From positions 11,793-46,299 of the forward strand of contig PFDP01000012.1 of assembly GCA_002772535.1 (NCBI GenBank): a stretch of DNA of 34,507 bases. The letters are read 5' to 3'. This DNA is from Candidatus Peregrinibacteria bacterium CG10_big_fil_rev_8_21_14_0_10_36_19. Its GTDB lineage: Bacteria; Patescibacteriota; Gracilibacteria; UBA1369; LOWO2-01-FULL-3. The notes beneath the pieces were generated by a model. It was given only the letters and a program-made list of their open reading frames with translations, ran no database searches and was not told the DNA's origin. The translations under genes and the position numbers were made by a program. Below are positions 1 to 10,069 of this stretch, piece after piece (position 1 is the stretch's first letter; each line of letters starts with the position of its first letter).

Positions 1-683
1 GAGCTTGGATCGTATTCCCAAATTGAACTTGGCACACAATCTTCATAGAAAGAATAATCATTATTAGCATTTTTTGGCGCTAAGGTGATTTGCCATCCTT
101 TATGTAAGTTTTCACATTTAAAGTTCTTGGCTGGGGTTTCACCTTGGTTGAAACCATAAACCGTTAAATCTTTTGTTGAACTAATAAGTCCTCCACCTGG
201 TAGGGTATATGAACTTAGTTGATTAATATCAATACTCTTTGTACCAATATATACTTTTTCCGGACTAGTTACCCATTGTCCTTCTGTTTGTAAATTTGAG
301 TCATATGTTAGGTATACTAATTTGGTTTCATCAAATTTAACATCTGCACGCTCCATAGCGTCATTGAGGTTCTTTGCATTTTCAAAGTGTCCCCAGTGGA
401 ATCCTCCGGCTTTAAGGACTTTTTCTCCTTCAGATTTGTGATTTTTTTCTCCTTTATTATCTTCTTTTGATTTTTTAAGGATTCCCATATTGTCTTTATC
501 CAATTTACCTTGAAATTGTGATGCAACTTCAGGAGGTGCTGGCGGTAATCCATTTGAATTTTCAAACGAAAGGTAAGAGAATACTCCAACTGCAATAAAT
601 GCAGTTATAGCTACTATACCGGCTATCAAACCTCTTTTTGAGGCTGTTGGAGTTTGCGGTGTTAAGAAATTTGTGTTTTTCAT
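1..683 (-). CDS. Membrane-anchored surface protein, partial (tandem paralog of the 692-3067 product)
   Basis: The frame is open without a stop from an ATG at 683 down to base 1, giving 227 residues; the C-terminal part lies outside the window. A short polar N-terminus is followed by one hydrophobic segment (about residues 19-37), then an extracytoplasmic region. It is clearly homologous to the N-terminal 240 residues of the gene immediately upstream: both carry FQGKLD, GILKKSK, a FEN(S/A)KN segment, FNQGETP, KGWQ..LAPKN and NNDYSFYE followed by SSIWEY. The start is 8 bases after the upstream stop, with an A-rich leader and no Shine-Dalgarno. Function is unknown; a surface protein made by recent tandem duplication is the best reading. 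Identity as a real gene is well supported by the paralogy. Confidence 0.85.
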   Translation of the reverse strand, partial: MKNTNFLTPQTPTASKRGLIAGIVAITAFIAVGVFSYLSFENSNGLPPAPPEVASQFQGKLDKDNMGILKKSKEDNKGEKNHKSEGEKVLKAGGFHWGHFENAKNLNDAMERADVKFDETKLVYLTYDSNLQTEGQWVTSPEKVYIGTKSIDINQLSSYTLPGGGLISSTKDLTVYGFNQGETPAKNFKCENLHKGWQITLAPKNANNDYSFYEDCVPSSIWEYDPS

Positions 684-691
684 TTTTGTTT

Positions 692-3067
692 TTATTTATT
701 TATTACTTTCATCTCAGAATAATCCTGAGGAATGTTAAATTTATTGATCCATATAGAAATGAATTGTGCTGGGCTTATAACAATGGTGGAATCATCCTTA
801 TTGTAAAACTCTACTTTACTTAACTGGCGTGTAAGTACTGGAGACATTGTCCCCTTTTCATTTGGCCAAACTAAAGAATAGTTTAGATCGGCAGAATAGT
901 TCTCGAAAGCATACTCCTTGAGTTGACATCTATTATCTTTAGCCGCAAAGCTGAATCTTAAATTACATGAATATAAGCTGTTACATGATGTAACAAAGTC
1001 ATCTGGACATGCGTATGTGCTAATTTTTGCTGAGTTGTATTGAGCAAAATTAACTCTGTTTATATAAAGAGATATTTCCCTATTTTCTATCCAGTAATAA
1101 TATTCTCCTGCAAATGTAGGTCCCTCATTTTTTAGAACCATTTGAGCTGTAGATAGTTGTGGAAATTCTTCTTTAGTAACTTGAGTAGTTTGCACTGGTT
1201 CCGTTACCTTTACAGCAATGTCATTACTCTTTATTGGAGATGCTGATAGATCAACTGTATACTCTTTACCTTTGCTGTCTTTATATTTTGCATTTACAGC
1301 ATAAATATTAAAGTTTAATCCTTCTATAATTGTGTCTTTAATGTCTGCAATGAAAGAAACTGGATAATCTATGTCTGTTGGGATTGTATTATTTGTTTTA
1401 AATGTAATTGTAGAATTGGCTTTTTCAGATTTATCCAGTGTTTGAAAAAGTGCCATATTTAATTTTGGGTTTTCAACTTGGTCTATCAATTCGATTTTTG
1501 GACCTCCAAAGAAACCACTGTTATAAACTTGAACACTAAACTCTGTTAAAGTAATTTCTTGATCAGTGTTGATTTGGAATGTTGATAATAGTTTATTTTT
1601 GTCTCCAGCGCTTACGGTTAAGTTTTTTACCGATACATTTGAAAGTTTTAGAGAAACTTTAGGTCCAGGTGCAACTTTCACACTCATAGCTTCACCTTTA
1701 ACTTGTAATGGTGCTGTTTCTTCCGTGCTACCATTCATGTAAGCAATTGCTCCAATGTGCAATGCAAAGTCTCCTTCTGGGGCAGATTCTCTTATGTCTG
1801 CAATAATACTCAATGTAGTATTGCTTTTTGCCTTAACTGTTTTATTTACATCAACAGTTATAAGTTTTGAATTTTTTTCATCAAATTTAAATGGTTTGCT
1901 AATATCTGCAGTACCATCTGTGATTCTTATATTTTCAAGAGTTGATAGTGTACTGCCAATGTTAATAGCTTGTAGTCCATTTAATACTACATGTATTTTT
2001 TTGAGTTGAATGTCTTTATCAGTATTGTTTGTTAGAACTGTGTCTAAAAATTTTATATCTTTTGTACCAACTTGAACATTCATTGCTTTTGCTGTTGATG
2101 TTCCAATTGATAACGCTGGGCCATTATCTACTACAGGATCTTTTGTTTTATCTGGATTAAGAGTTCCAGTAATTACTTCTGTAATAGTAGCTTTAATACT
2201 AAGTCCACTATTAGTTTGGATTGTTTTGTCTTTTTCTGGATCAGCTGGTTGAGCTGGATCAGCTATTGGTTTTGTATTTATTGGATCGACTTTTTGCTGT
2301 GCTTGAACTACTACTGGTTTCGCATCAAATTTTACCCAGTGAATGTAGTTGTTAATTTTTGTATCTAATTTTGCTGTTGGTACTTGAATAAACTTTTTAG
2401 GTGCACTTTCAGAGTATTCCCAAATGCTTGAAGGTTGTGGATCTAAATTTTCATAAAAACTATAATCGTTGTTCTCATTTTTTGGAGCAAGCATTAATTG
2501 CCATCCTTTTTCAAGGTCCATTGTTTTAAATTCTTTATTTGGAGTTTCTCCTTGATTGAAATTATTAACTACAGCTTTGTAACTTGTAGAAAGTAACCCG
2601 GCGTTTTTAAGAGGTTCCGTTGATAGTTGAGCTTCTGTAAGTTTTTTTGTTCCTACATAAATGTTTTGCGGAGTAGTTATCCATCTGTCTTCAGTTGGGT
2701 AATATGTCATAAAAACAATACTTGTATCGTCTTGTGATACATTTATATTATCAATAAGATCTCTATAATTTTTTGAATTTTCAAAAAAGCCATACACATA
2801 GCCTACTGAATCAACTGTTTTACCTCCAGAAAAAATTTTATTATCGCTTTTGCTCTTCTTTAGAATACCTCTTGAATCTAGTTTACCTTGGAAAGATCCA
2901 GTAAATTCTGGCAATTTTGGAGGTGTATCGCTAGGCCCTAAAGGACTAAAGAAATATACCGCTGTTACAAATAGTGCGGATACTATTGCCAAAACTGCAG
3001 CTAAGTAGGTTTTCTTTTTGCTGCTAACTGCAGGCTGAAACTGATTTTCCGGATATGATGTATTCAT
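692..3067 (-). CDS. Large membrane-anchored surface protein, unknown function
   Basis: 791 residues. N-terminal cytoplasmic tail, one membrane helix (about 20-40) and a long extracytoplasmic part fit a type II anchored surface protein. Residues 50-240 form a domain shared with the following gene. A Pro/Ala/Asp-rich spacer near 260-290 separates it from beta-rich, Ig-like or adhesin-like sequence (about 290-640). The C-terminal 150 residues contain a cysteine cluster (YACPDDF, TSCNSLYSCN, NRCQLK) that could form disulfides outside the cell. I do not recognise a named family. It is the sixth gene of the minus-strand operon that begins at 12008 and follows the 34-aa membrane peptide gene at 3121-3225. 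No enzymatic motif is visible; adhesion or a structural role is an inference from architecture. Confidence 0.85.
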   Translation of the reverse strand: MNTSYPENQFQPAVSSKKKTYLAAVLAIVSALFVTAVYFFSPLGPSDTPPKLPEFTGSFQGKLDSRGILKKSKSDNKIFSGGKTVDSVGYVYGFFENSKNYRDLIDNINVSQDDTSIVFMTYYPTEDRWITTPQNIYVGTKKLTEAQLSTEPLKNAGLLSTSYKAVVNNFNQGETPNKEFKTMDLEKGWQLMLAPKNENNDYSFYENLDPQPSSIWEYSESAPKKFIQVPTAKLDTKINNYIHWVKFDAKPVVVQAQQKVDPINTKPIADPAQPADPEKDKTIQTNSGLSIKATITEVITGTLNPDKTKDPVVDNGPALSIGTSTAKAMNVQVGTKDIKFLDTVLTNNTDKDIQLKKIHVVLNGLQAINIGSTLSTLENIRITDGTADISKPFKFDEKNSKLITVDVNKTVKAKSNTTLSIIADIRESAPEGDFALHIGAIAYMNGSTEETAPLQVKGEAMSVKVAPGPKVSLKLSNVSVKNLTVSAGDKNKLLSTFQINTDQEITLTEFSVQVYNSGFFGGPKIELIDQVENPKLNMALFQTLDKSEKANSTITFKTNNTIPTDIDYPVSFIADIKDTIIEGLNFNIYAVNAKYKDSKGKEYTVDLSASPIKSNDIAVKVTEPVQTTQVTKEEFPQLSTAQMVLKNEGPTFAGEYYYWIENREISLYINRVNFAQYNSAKISTYACPDDFVTSCNSLYSCNLRFSFAAKDNRCQLKEYAFENYSADLNYSLVWPNEKGTMSPVLTRQLSKVEFYNKDDSTIVISPAQFISIWINKFNIPQDYSEMKVINK

Positions 3068-3120
3068 GTTTATTTTTAAATATCATAACATTATACCAGA
3101 TTTTCTATTTTTTTCCAATA

Positions 3121-3225
3121 CTAGTTTGTAATGGCAACAGCTAGTGGCAATATAATACCTGCTAAAAGAGCAACTATAGATACTACAGCCACTATTGTGA
3201 TTAGATTTTTATTGTATTTTGCCAT
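3121..3225 (-). CDS. 34-aa single-helix membrane microprotein
   Basis: An ATG at 3225 opens a 35-codon frame ending in TAG. The product has a short basic start (MAKYNKNL) and then one almost continuous hydrophobic helix rich in Ile, Val, Leu and Ala, ending in AITN. It begins only 4 bases after the stop of the PKD gene at 3230-5389 and runs in the same direction, so it sits inside the operon and may be translationally coupled. Its composition is that of a membrane peptide rather than random AT-rich sequence. It could be a small subunit of the surface apparatus, or the remnant of a pilin-like module. No family is recognised. Confidence 0.6.
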   Translation of the reverse strand: MAKYNKNLITIVAVVSIVALLAGIILPLAVAITN

Positions 3226-3229
3226 ATTT

Positions 3230-5389
3230 TTATGGAGTTACTTTTATAGTGATATCTTTTGTACTGACAGTATTTTCTGAGTCAGTGATTTCAAGCCTTA
3301 CATTGTACTCGCCTGTGCTTTGGAATGTATGGCTAGGCTTAATTTGGTCTGAACTAGAACCGTCACCAAAATCCCAGAAATAAGATTTTACCGATCCTGT
3401 GGAACAGCTTGGGTCAAAGGTGGTAGTAAGTGGAACTTGCCCCTCTGTAAATACAGAAGTGAAGCAAGCGGCTAAAGGAACTTCTCGGACTGTAATTAAT
3501 ATTTCATCTGTATCTTTAGAGTTGTTACTACCAATTGCTGTTACTTTTACTGTATATGTTCCAATTTCAGTATATTTGTGTCCTATCTGTGCACTTCCAA
3601 GTTTTGGGGCTGTGCCATCACCAAAATCCCATTGATAACTTGTGATTGTGCCACCCTGAAAACTAGAACCACTAGCATCAAAATTTACTGTTAATGGAAC
3701 TGTACCCTGTATAATATTAGCCTTTATTTTTGCGGTTATTCCCTGTGCGGCAACATTAACGGTGATAGATTCTCTAGAAGAAAGGTTGTCTGCATCTACC
3801 ACAGTAAGTGTTGTTGTATAGATGCCAGATGCTGAAAAGGTGTGGGTTGTTTTTGGTCCAAACGCATCATCTTTTCCGTCTGAATCAAAATCCCATTTGT
3901 AATCTACAATATTTCCATCAGAATCTGTGCTTCCTGTTGCGTCGAAGCTAACTTTAAATGGAGCCTCACCATTTAGTGTAACTGCATTTTTTTCTATTGT
4001 AGGAGATGTCTTGATAACCGCTTTTGGAGTACCTTTTACGCTGCCAACTTTTATTACTTTCTTAACTTCTCCTTCTTTTCCTTCTTCATCAACTATTTTT
4101 AGAGTTATTTCATATGTACCTGGTTTATTGTAGCTGTGGGATATAGTTTTACTTCTTTTTACCCCGCTGTTGTCCCCCATACTCCAATCGTAGGAGGTTA
4201 TTTTTCCATTTGGTGAAACAGAATCATCTGATTTAAATGTATAATTTTGTCCTACAGTCAGTGCTTCTGGTTCGTCTAAAATACTAATTACCGCAACTGG
4301 GCCCTCTGATTCTTTTACTATAATTTCCTTTTCTGCAGTTGCAGTTTCTCCGTTTGAATTTGTTACCCTTAGAGTTGCTGTAAATTTACCATCTTTCTCA
4401 AATATGTGAGTGGCTTTTTTACCATCCTCTTCAAATTTGCCGTCGCCATCAAAATCCCATTCATAAAGTTCAATTTTATCATCAGGGTCGATAGATTCTG
4501 AGGCATCAAAATTAACTTTTAAAGGCGCTTCTCCTGACTGCTGATCAACGGAAAATATAGCTGAAAGAAGTTGTTTATCCACAATAACAGTTACAGAATG
4601 TGCATCTTGCAATTCTTCTCCAGTTTTTTTGTGTCTTCTAGTAATTGTGAGGACAACATCATATCTACCCTTCTTTTCAAAAGTGTGAGTTATTACTTGG
4701 CTTGTATCTGTACTTCTATCACCGAAATCCCAGTCGTAGGCTATTACTCTATAATTAGGGTCAATTAGTATTTTTGAGGCATCGAACTTAACTTTTACAG
4801 GAGCTTCGAGTGCAATTGTATCTTCAGGATCCGTAATAATTCTATTAGTTGACTCAAGCTTTAGTGTTACATGTTTTGAATCCATGTATAAATATGTAGC
4901 ACCCCATGAAATAAAAAGCACAAAAAGTGCTATAGCTGTGATAATTGTTGATTTGATGTTTTTTCTGCGTAACAGCAAATCCTCCTTTGGGGTTTTAAGT
5001 GCTCTAACAAGTTTTGCCATTGTAAGGATAAAGAATCCTATTGAAAAATAAAGGAAAGCAATGTGGACTATAATTGTGAGTATATTAACAAAGCTGATTT
5101 GGCTTATTCCAAAAAGACTTGCAATAGCGCTTTCTTTGGTTGGGCTAGTTTGTGAGGCTAATACAACTGAAGTAATTGCTAATACAATAAGTATAATGCT
5201 CGTGATAATAACTATTTTTTTAATTTTCTGTTTGCGTAAATTTGGATCAACTTGCTGCTGATTTACATTGTTGGTTTTAATCTGGCCAATAGTTTTTTTT
5301 GTAGGATCAACAACAGGTTGAAATGAAGGTTTTGGCTCTTCATTTGGTTGGTTATAGTTGTTTATTTCTGGTTTGTTTTCTTGTTCCAT
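3230..5389 (-). CDS. Three-helix membrane protein with six PKD domains
   Basis: 719 residues. A proline- and glutamine-rich cytoplasmic N-terminus (1-55) leads to three membrane helices (about 58-78, 99-124 and 147-168). Six PKD domains follow, each recognisable by a W-D-F or W-S-M core and a THTF/HSY turn: near 215 (YDWDFGD), 305 (YEWDFDGDG), 395 (YDWSMGD), 490 (YKWDFDSDG), 585 (YQWDFGDG) and 675 (YFWDFGDG). Two of these have DxDGDG or DxDSDG loops that could bind calcium. PKD domains are extracellular beta-sandwiches used in surface adhesion and scaffolding. The gene lies 5 bases after the stop of the 1545-aa PKD/pilin-like gene, in the same operon. The protein probably projects from the membrane as a stalk; partners and role are inference. 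Confidence 0.9.
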   Translation of the reverse strand: MEQENKPEINNYNQPNEEPKPSFQPVVDPTKKTIGQIKTNNVNQQQVDPNLRKQKIKKIVIITSIILIVLAITSVVLASQTSPTKESAIASLFGISQISFVNILTIIVHIAFLYFSIGFFILTMAKLVRALKTPKEDLLLRRKNIKSTIITAIALFVLFISWGATYLYMDSKHVTLKLESTNRIITDPEDTIALEAPVKVKFDASKILIDPNYRVIAYDWDFGDRSTDTSQVITHTFEKKGRYDVVLTITRRHKKTGEELQDAHSVTVIVDKQLLSAIFSVDQQSGEAPLKVNFDASESIDPDDKIELYEWDFDGDGKFEEDGKKATHIFEKDGKFTATLRVTNSNGETATAEKEIIVKESEGPVAVISILDEPEALTVGQNYTFKSDDSVSPNGKITSYDWSMGDNSGVKRSKTISHSYNKPGTYEITLKIVDEEGKEGEVKKVIKVGSVKGTPKAVIKTSPTIEKNAVTLNGEAPFKVSFDATGSTDSDGNIVDYKWDFDSDGKDDAFGPKTTHTFSASGIYTTTLTVVDADNLSSRESITVNVAAQGITAKIKANIIQGTVPLTVNFDASGSSFQGGTITSYQWDFGDGTAPKLGSAQIGHKYTEIGTYTVKVTAIGSNNSKDTDEILITVREVPLAACFTSVFTEGQVPLTTTFDPSCSTGSVKSYFWDFGDGSSSDQIKPSHTFQSTGEYNVRLEITDSENTVSTKDITIKVTP

Positions 5390-5394
5390 AGTTT

Positions 5395-8300
5395 TTAATT
5401 TAGTGTATCTTTGAATTTAATTTCTTTCAGCACCGAAGCCTTATTACCATAAATATCTTTAATGGTAAGTTTTACTACGGTCTTCCCCCATGACTTTTGG
5501 AAATTAGTTTTCCAAGTTCCTGGAAGGATAGTTTTAAAGTCTTGTTCGTCATCATTGATGCCGTTTTGATTAGTATCAAAATAAATATTCTTATCGATAA
5601 TAAATTCTGCAATTGAACCTTGAGAATCTTTAAAATCAAATGTTACTGCGCCCTCTGTTCCTGTGAGATATACAATTCCATCTGATGATGCCGGTGGGTT
5701 TGTTTTTAAAATTGCTAATAATTGATTTTTTGAACTTGATGTAGTTTGACCTGGTGCTGCACCCAAATCTTTAACCACACCACCTGTAGAAGTGTTTGTA
5801 CCAGGGATAAACTTAACTTCTTGAGTAACACTATCCTCTACTCCATGTGTGTCTATTACTGTTAGTTTAACAAAATAATTTCCTGGCTCTTTATACGAAT
5901 GGATAGGATCTTTTTCTGTTGAATCTGTGTCATTTTTTGGGTCACCATCTCCATCGGAATCCGCTTCAGCAAAAGCCGCATCTGTATCAAAGTCCCAAAT
6001 GTTTTGTTGTATTTCAGAACCACCCACAGTATCTGCTGTTGAATTATTTTTGAAAACAACTTGATTGTTTATAATTGAAAATGTGAAAGCTGCATTTGGA
6101 GGTTCTGTTTTTGAATCGATATAAAGTGTTAGTGGAGTTGAAACAGCCTCACCCCCCTTATCATCAATCACTTTTAATCTTACCTGCACACCTTCTAAAT
6201 TTTTAGCATTATATTTATATTCAATTGTTGATTTAGTGGTTGGAGAATTATTGAAGAAACCATCTCCTTCAAAATCCCAAATATATTTCACAATTTTACC
6301 ATCTGGATCTTTTGAAGAACTTGAGAAAGTAACCTTATCACCTATGAAAGCTTTTGTTGTATCCACCTTGAAAGATGCTGTAGGCATAGCATTTTCCCCA
6401 TTGATTACTTCAAGAGTTGGGAGTTGGCCTTTTTCTAAGAAATCCTTGCTTGATACTTTTTGATTATCAGAATCCTGTATTTCAAGTCCAAATCCATAGG
6501 TTTTCTTATCCCCTTTCTTTCCATTTGTACCAATAGTCATTTTAGCACTTGGAGATTGAGTTATTTGAATTCCGCGAGGATCATCTGGACTCTTAAGATC
6601 GTAATACCACCATCTGTACTGTACTACTTCTCCATCATCGTCTTCTACTCCAAAGGCTTTCAAATTTACTGTAACCGGAGTAACCAAACTACTACTTGAA
6701 GGGTCTGGTACGGCTTGTAGAGAAGAGAATCTTGGTGGCTTTGAAACAACCTTTATCTTAATAATGTCATCGTCGGATAAGCTAGGATTGTCTTGATCAA
6801 AGACCAATAATTTAGCTGTAAAATATCCTGGATTCTTTGGGCTTAATTCTTTGTATGTGTGAGTGGCAATTTTGTTTGAGCTTTTATCTGTGTCACCAAA
6901 ATCCCAACTATATTTAAGGTCACGGCCAGTACCATCTGTATTTTTTGACGTGCTGCCGTCAAAAGTTAGCACATCACTTTTGTTAACTATGATTTCTTGA
7001 GTAAAATCTGTTACTTCGGCACCATTAACGAAAAGTGCTATTTGTGCGATTGGATTCTCATCCCCCCCAATAAATATTCTTCTTTTTATTGATGTTCCGT
7101 TGTCTTGCTCATCATATATTGTAAACACAACATTGTACTCTCCACCTTTTGTGTATGTATGAGTGATTAATTGAGAGCCAGAAATATTTCCTGTGTTTGT
7201 GTCGTTATCACCGAAGTCTATTTTATAACTAGCGTCTGACTTTTCTGAGTATTCGCTATACACTCTGAAATCAACATCAACTTTGCCATTTTTATCTAAA
7301 TTGGCAGTAGCTTCTTGACCATCTTCCCAAGCAATATCGAGAGTGTTTTCTACTGTAATGGTTTTTGTTATTTCATCAAATTCTTCTGTAATACCCGCAC
7401 CTTGAGTGTCTGGATCCGAAACCCTAAGAGTTACATCGTAATCTCCTGGTTCTTTGAATTTAATTAGAGGAGTTCTGTCTGTTAATGAACTATCATTGAC
7501 TAATTCCCATTTATTACCACCTTCAGACTCAGGAGATATAGACCAAAGATAATTTAAACTTGTTTTTTCACCATCTGGATCGTAGCTTTTTTTAGCATCA
7601 AATTTAAAGGTACCTGGCTGATTTTTTAATGGCACTGTTTGCTCAAACAAAGCAATTGGTGGTTTTGAAGCAACAACAATTTCCTCCACAGATGTTGCGC
7701 TCTTGAGATCACCAACAATTGTGAGGGTTGCAATGTATTTACCAGGCTCAGAGAACTGGTGAGGGAAAGAACTTTTACTAGAATTTTCACCAAGATCTAT
7801 TGATTTAGTTGAGCCATCTGGTTGAACTTTTGCAAGTGTCCAATTGTATGATTTTATTTTTCCAGCGGAAGCCGAAGAAGATGTTCCATCAATAATAACC
7901 GGAACTCCTATTGAGATTTGACCATTCGGTTTTAATCTAATACGTGCAGCAACATTACTCACGTCGAGCGTGAAGATTTTCCTATCGATCTCACCTAACT
8001 CATTCATAACCTCCAATGTAATCTTATACTGCCCCTCATTTTTGAAAGATACTTTCTGCTTTGTAAACTCACTACCACTACCAACTACCTCATCGCTATT
8101 ACCAAAATCCCACTTATAACTTGTGGCATTTAATGTTGAAGAAGCATCAAATGTTACTCCTGATTTAGCTTCATCAAGGGTAATTGGAACAAAGTCCTTA
8201 TCTAATTTTAATAAGCCATTATCATAGTATGAAATAACTGGAATTTTTTGAGTTCCTGTATTGATATCAAGATTAATTTTTGTAGTTGGAGGATTTACTT

Positions 8301-10032
8301 TTACAACCAAGCTGCTCAACCCTTCAACATATTTTGCAGGATCATTTGATTTAATTTTTACAGTCGCGATGTAAGTACCTGGATACTTGAATGTACATTG
8401 TCTAAATGCTGGACCATAATCTGCCTTATCACTATTTGAATTTAGAGGAGCATCAATTGGCGTGCTACAACTAACGGCATTTCCAATGTCTACAAACTTG
8501 CCGTCGAAAGTGGCATTACCACCAATTTTAGACCAGTCTATATTTTTATCTATAATACTTCCACCAGCCGGATCTTCCGTATCTAGCACATCAAAAGTAA
8601 CAACTAATGGTGCATTTCCTGCTGTAACATTAGCTCTTAGTCTTGCTATAACCGGTTGCAATTTTCCAACGGCTTCTGAAAATTTTATTTGATTATCTAA
8701 TGCCGCAAAGAGAGCATTTCCCACTATGCTCGCATTATCTGTATCAAGATCTATCTTCCAACCTTCTACAAGAGATATTAGAGAATCGCTTGATTTTAGA
8801 GAAGAAGTTTTATGACCAAATCCTCTCATAGCATCCTCATATATCTTACCTAGATCTCCTTTTTGAACCGCTTCAAGAGTACTTAATGATTGTTTTAATT
8901 GAATAAAGCCTTCGAGCTCATCATTAACTTTATCAATAAAATCTGCCTTCATAGGCTCGAATATCTTTGCAATGCTGCGAGTTTTAGAACCACTTAAATC
9001 AGAAATCTCTGACTGGATAGAAATCCATTTTTCGAACATTTGCTTTGGATAGCGATCACAAGAAGTTATTATGTCGACGTAAAAATTACAGTCAGCTATC
9101 TTACCACTTGTAACATCAAGCATGTCTTGGTTTGGAGAAGTTTTAGAACCCGGATCACTAAAATTAATATCTGTTTCATATTGAACGAGTACTCGTGGAT
9201 AACCTTTTATTTCATCTATATCTCTTTCAAAGACCCTTATTAGCTCGTTGATAGCAGAGTATGTTTTTGAGAATTGTGGAACCTCTGATCGCAAGTTACT
9301 AAGTTGTGTTTTTGCTGAATTTAAATACGACAGCACGTCTGAGCGGTCTACATTTTTTACAGCCTTAATAGAACTAACCACCCCAAGATCTTTAGGATTT
9401 CCATACATTAATGACGCTTTTTGAGATTCACTAATAATGTTTTTTATTGCTTCCTCAGCATTTGCCAAATCTACAAACCCCTTATAAATATTTTCTGCAA
9501 TATTTCTAACTTGAATTGAAGATGCATTAAAGCTTGGCCCTAATGAATCTCCTACTGTGTAGCGGCGATTTTGAGAATCGGTTCCCCCACCAGCTCCACC
9601 AATAATTGTATTAACAAAAGCATACGAACCAAGAATAATAAGTATACCTATAGTTGCGTATGTAATGGATTTTTTACCAGTTTGCGTTTTTTCGTCCTCC
9701 CCACCTGCTGTTACATATAAAAACCCTCCATATATAACAACTATCACGGCTATCATTCCTAAAAATCCAAGAGCAAAATTAACAATTTTTATAATAAAAT
9801 CTTTAAGATCTGTTGAACTTGTTAACGCCGCATTATAACCCTCTGCACTCAATTCGAGCGTGTCTGAATTAGCAAAATCTTCAAAAGTTAATCCTTTGTT
9901 TTGAGAAGAAGTTTGAAATAGACCTCCGATTTTGTCGAAGACATCTGCACTAGCTACTTCCACCCCTATAACAAATGTAAAAAGGGAGGAAACTAGTAAA
10001 GCGGTGATAAGGAATGAGAGTATCTTTTTCAC
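5395..10032 (-). CDS. Giant secreted protein: pilin-like membrane module plus PKD/Ig-like array
   Basis: 1545 residues. The start is GTG at 10032, because an in-frame TAG lies directly upstream. A signal peptide (1-29, ending VASA) precedes a T4SS-pilin-like module (about 75-147) made of two hydrophobic helices joined by a GGFLYVTAGGEDE loop, the same module repeated in the two upstream genes. Residues 165-470 are helical and charged; from about 470 to the end come roughly nine to ten PKD or Ig-like domains (cores such as YKWDFGN, YSWDFGD, YIWDFEGDG, NIWDFDTD). Acidic loops (DSDGDGDPKND near 1380; DTNQNGINDDEQ near 1500) look like calcium sites. It is probably displayed on the surface and anchored by the pilin-like helices. 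Function is unknown. Confidence 0.9.
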   Translation of the reverse strand: MKKILSFLITALLVSSLFTFVIGVEVASADVFDKIGGLFQTSSQNKGLTFEDFANSDTLELSAEGYNAALTSSTDLKDFIIKIVNFALGFLGMIAVIVVIYGGFLYVTAGGEDEKTQTGKKSITYATIGILIILGSYAFVNTIIGGAGGGTDSQNRRYTVGDSLGPSFNASSIQVRNIAENIYKGFVDLANAEEAIKNIISESQKASLMYGNPKDLGVVSSIKAVKNVDRSDVLSYLNSAKTQLSNLRSEVPQFSKTYSAINELIRVFERDIDEIKGYPRVLVQYETDINFSDPGSKTSPNQDMLDVTSGKIADCNFYVDIITSCDRYPKQMFEKWISIQSEISDLSGSKTRSIAKIFEPMKADFIDKVNDELEGFIQLKQSLSTLEAVQKGDLGKIYEDAMRGFGHKTSSLKSSDSLISLVEGWKIDLDTDNASIVGNALFAALDNQIKFSEAVGKLQPVIARLRANVTAGNAPLVVTFDVLDTEDPAGGSIIDKNIDWSKIGGNATFDGKFVDIGNAVSCSTPIDAPLNSNSDKADYGPAFRQCTFKYPGTYIATVKIKSNDPAKYVEGLSSLVVKVNPPTTKINLDINTGTQKIPVISYYDNGLLKLDKDFVPITLDEAKSGVTFDASSTLNATSYKWDFGNSDEVVGSGSEFTKQKVSFKNEGQYKITLEVMNELGEIDRKIFTLDVSNVAARIRLKPNGQISIGVPVIIDGTSSSASAGKIKSYNWTLAKVQPDGSTKSIDLGENSSKSSFPHQFSEPGKYIATLTIVGDLKSATSVEEIVVASKPPIALFEQTVPLKNQPGTFKFDAKKSYDPDGEKTSLNYLWSISPESEGGNKWELVNDSSLTDRTPLIKFKEPGDYDVTLRVSDPDTQGAGITEEFDEITKTITVENTLDIAWEDGQEATANLDKNGKVDVDFRVYSEYSEKSDASYKIDFGDNDTNTGNISGSQLITHTYTKGGEYNVVFTIYDEQDNGTSIKRRIFIGGDENPIAQIALFVNGAEVTDFTQEIIVNKSDVLTFDGSTSKNTDGTGRDLKYSWDFGDTDKSSNKIATHTYKELSPKNPGYFTAKLLVFDQDNPSLSDDDIIKIKVVSKPPRFSSLQAVPDPSSSSLVTPVTVNLKAFGVEDDDGEVVQYRWWYYDLKSPDDPRGIQITQSPSAKMTIGTNGKKGDKKTYGFGLEIQDSDNQKVSSKDFLEKGQLPTLEVINGENAMPTASFKVDTTKAFIGDKVTFSSSSKDPDGKIVKYIWDFEGDGFFNNSPTTKSTIEYKYNAKNLEGVQVRLKVIDDKGGEAVSTPLTLYIDSKTEPPNAAFTFSIINNQVVFKNNSTADTVGGSEIQQNIWDFDTDAAFAEADSDGDGDPKNDTDSTEKDPIHSYKEPGNYFVKLTVIDTHGVEDSVTQEVKFIPGTNTSTGGVVKDLGAAPGQTTSSSKNQLLAILKTNPPASSDGIVYLTGTEGAVTFDFKDSQGSIAEFIIDKNIYFDTNQNGINDDEQDFKTILPGTWKTNFQKSWGKTVVKLTIKDIYGNKASVLKEIKFKDTLN

Positions 10033-10069
10033 CTAGTGATTATATTTATTTAATGACAGAATAGCAAAT

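Noticed and set aside
317-595. 92-codon minus-strand frame within the partial surface gene
   Set aside because: It is out of frame with the clearly homologous paralog frame running 683 to 1.
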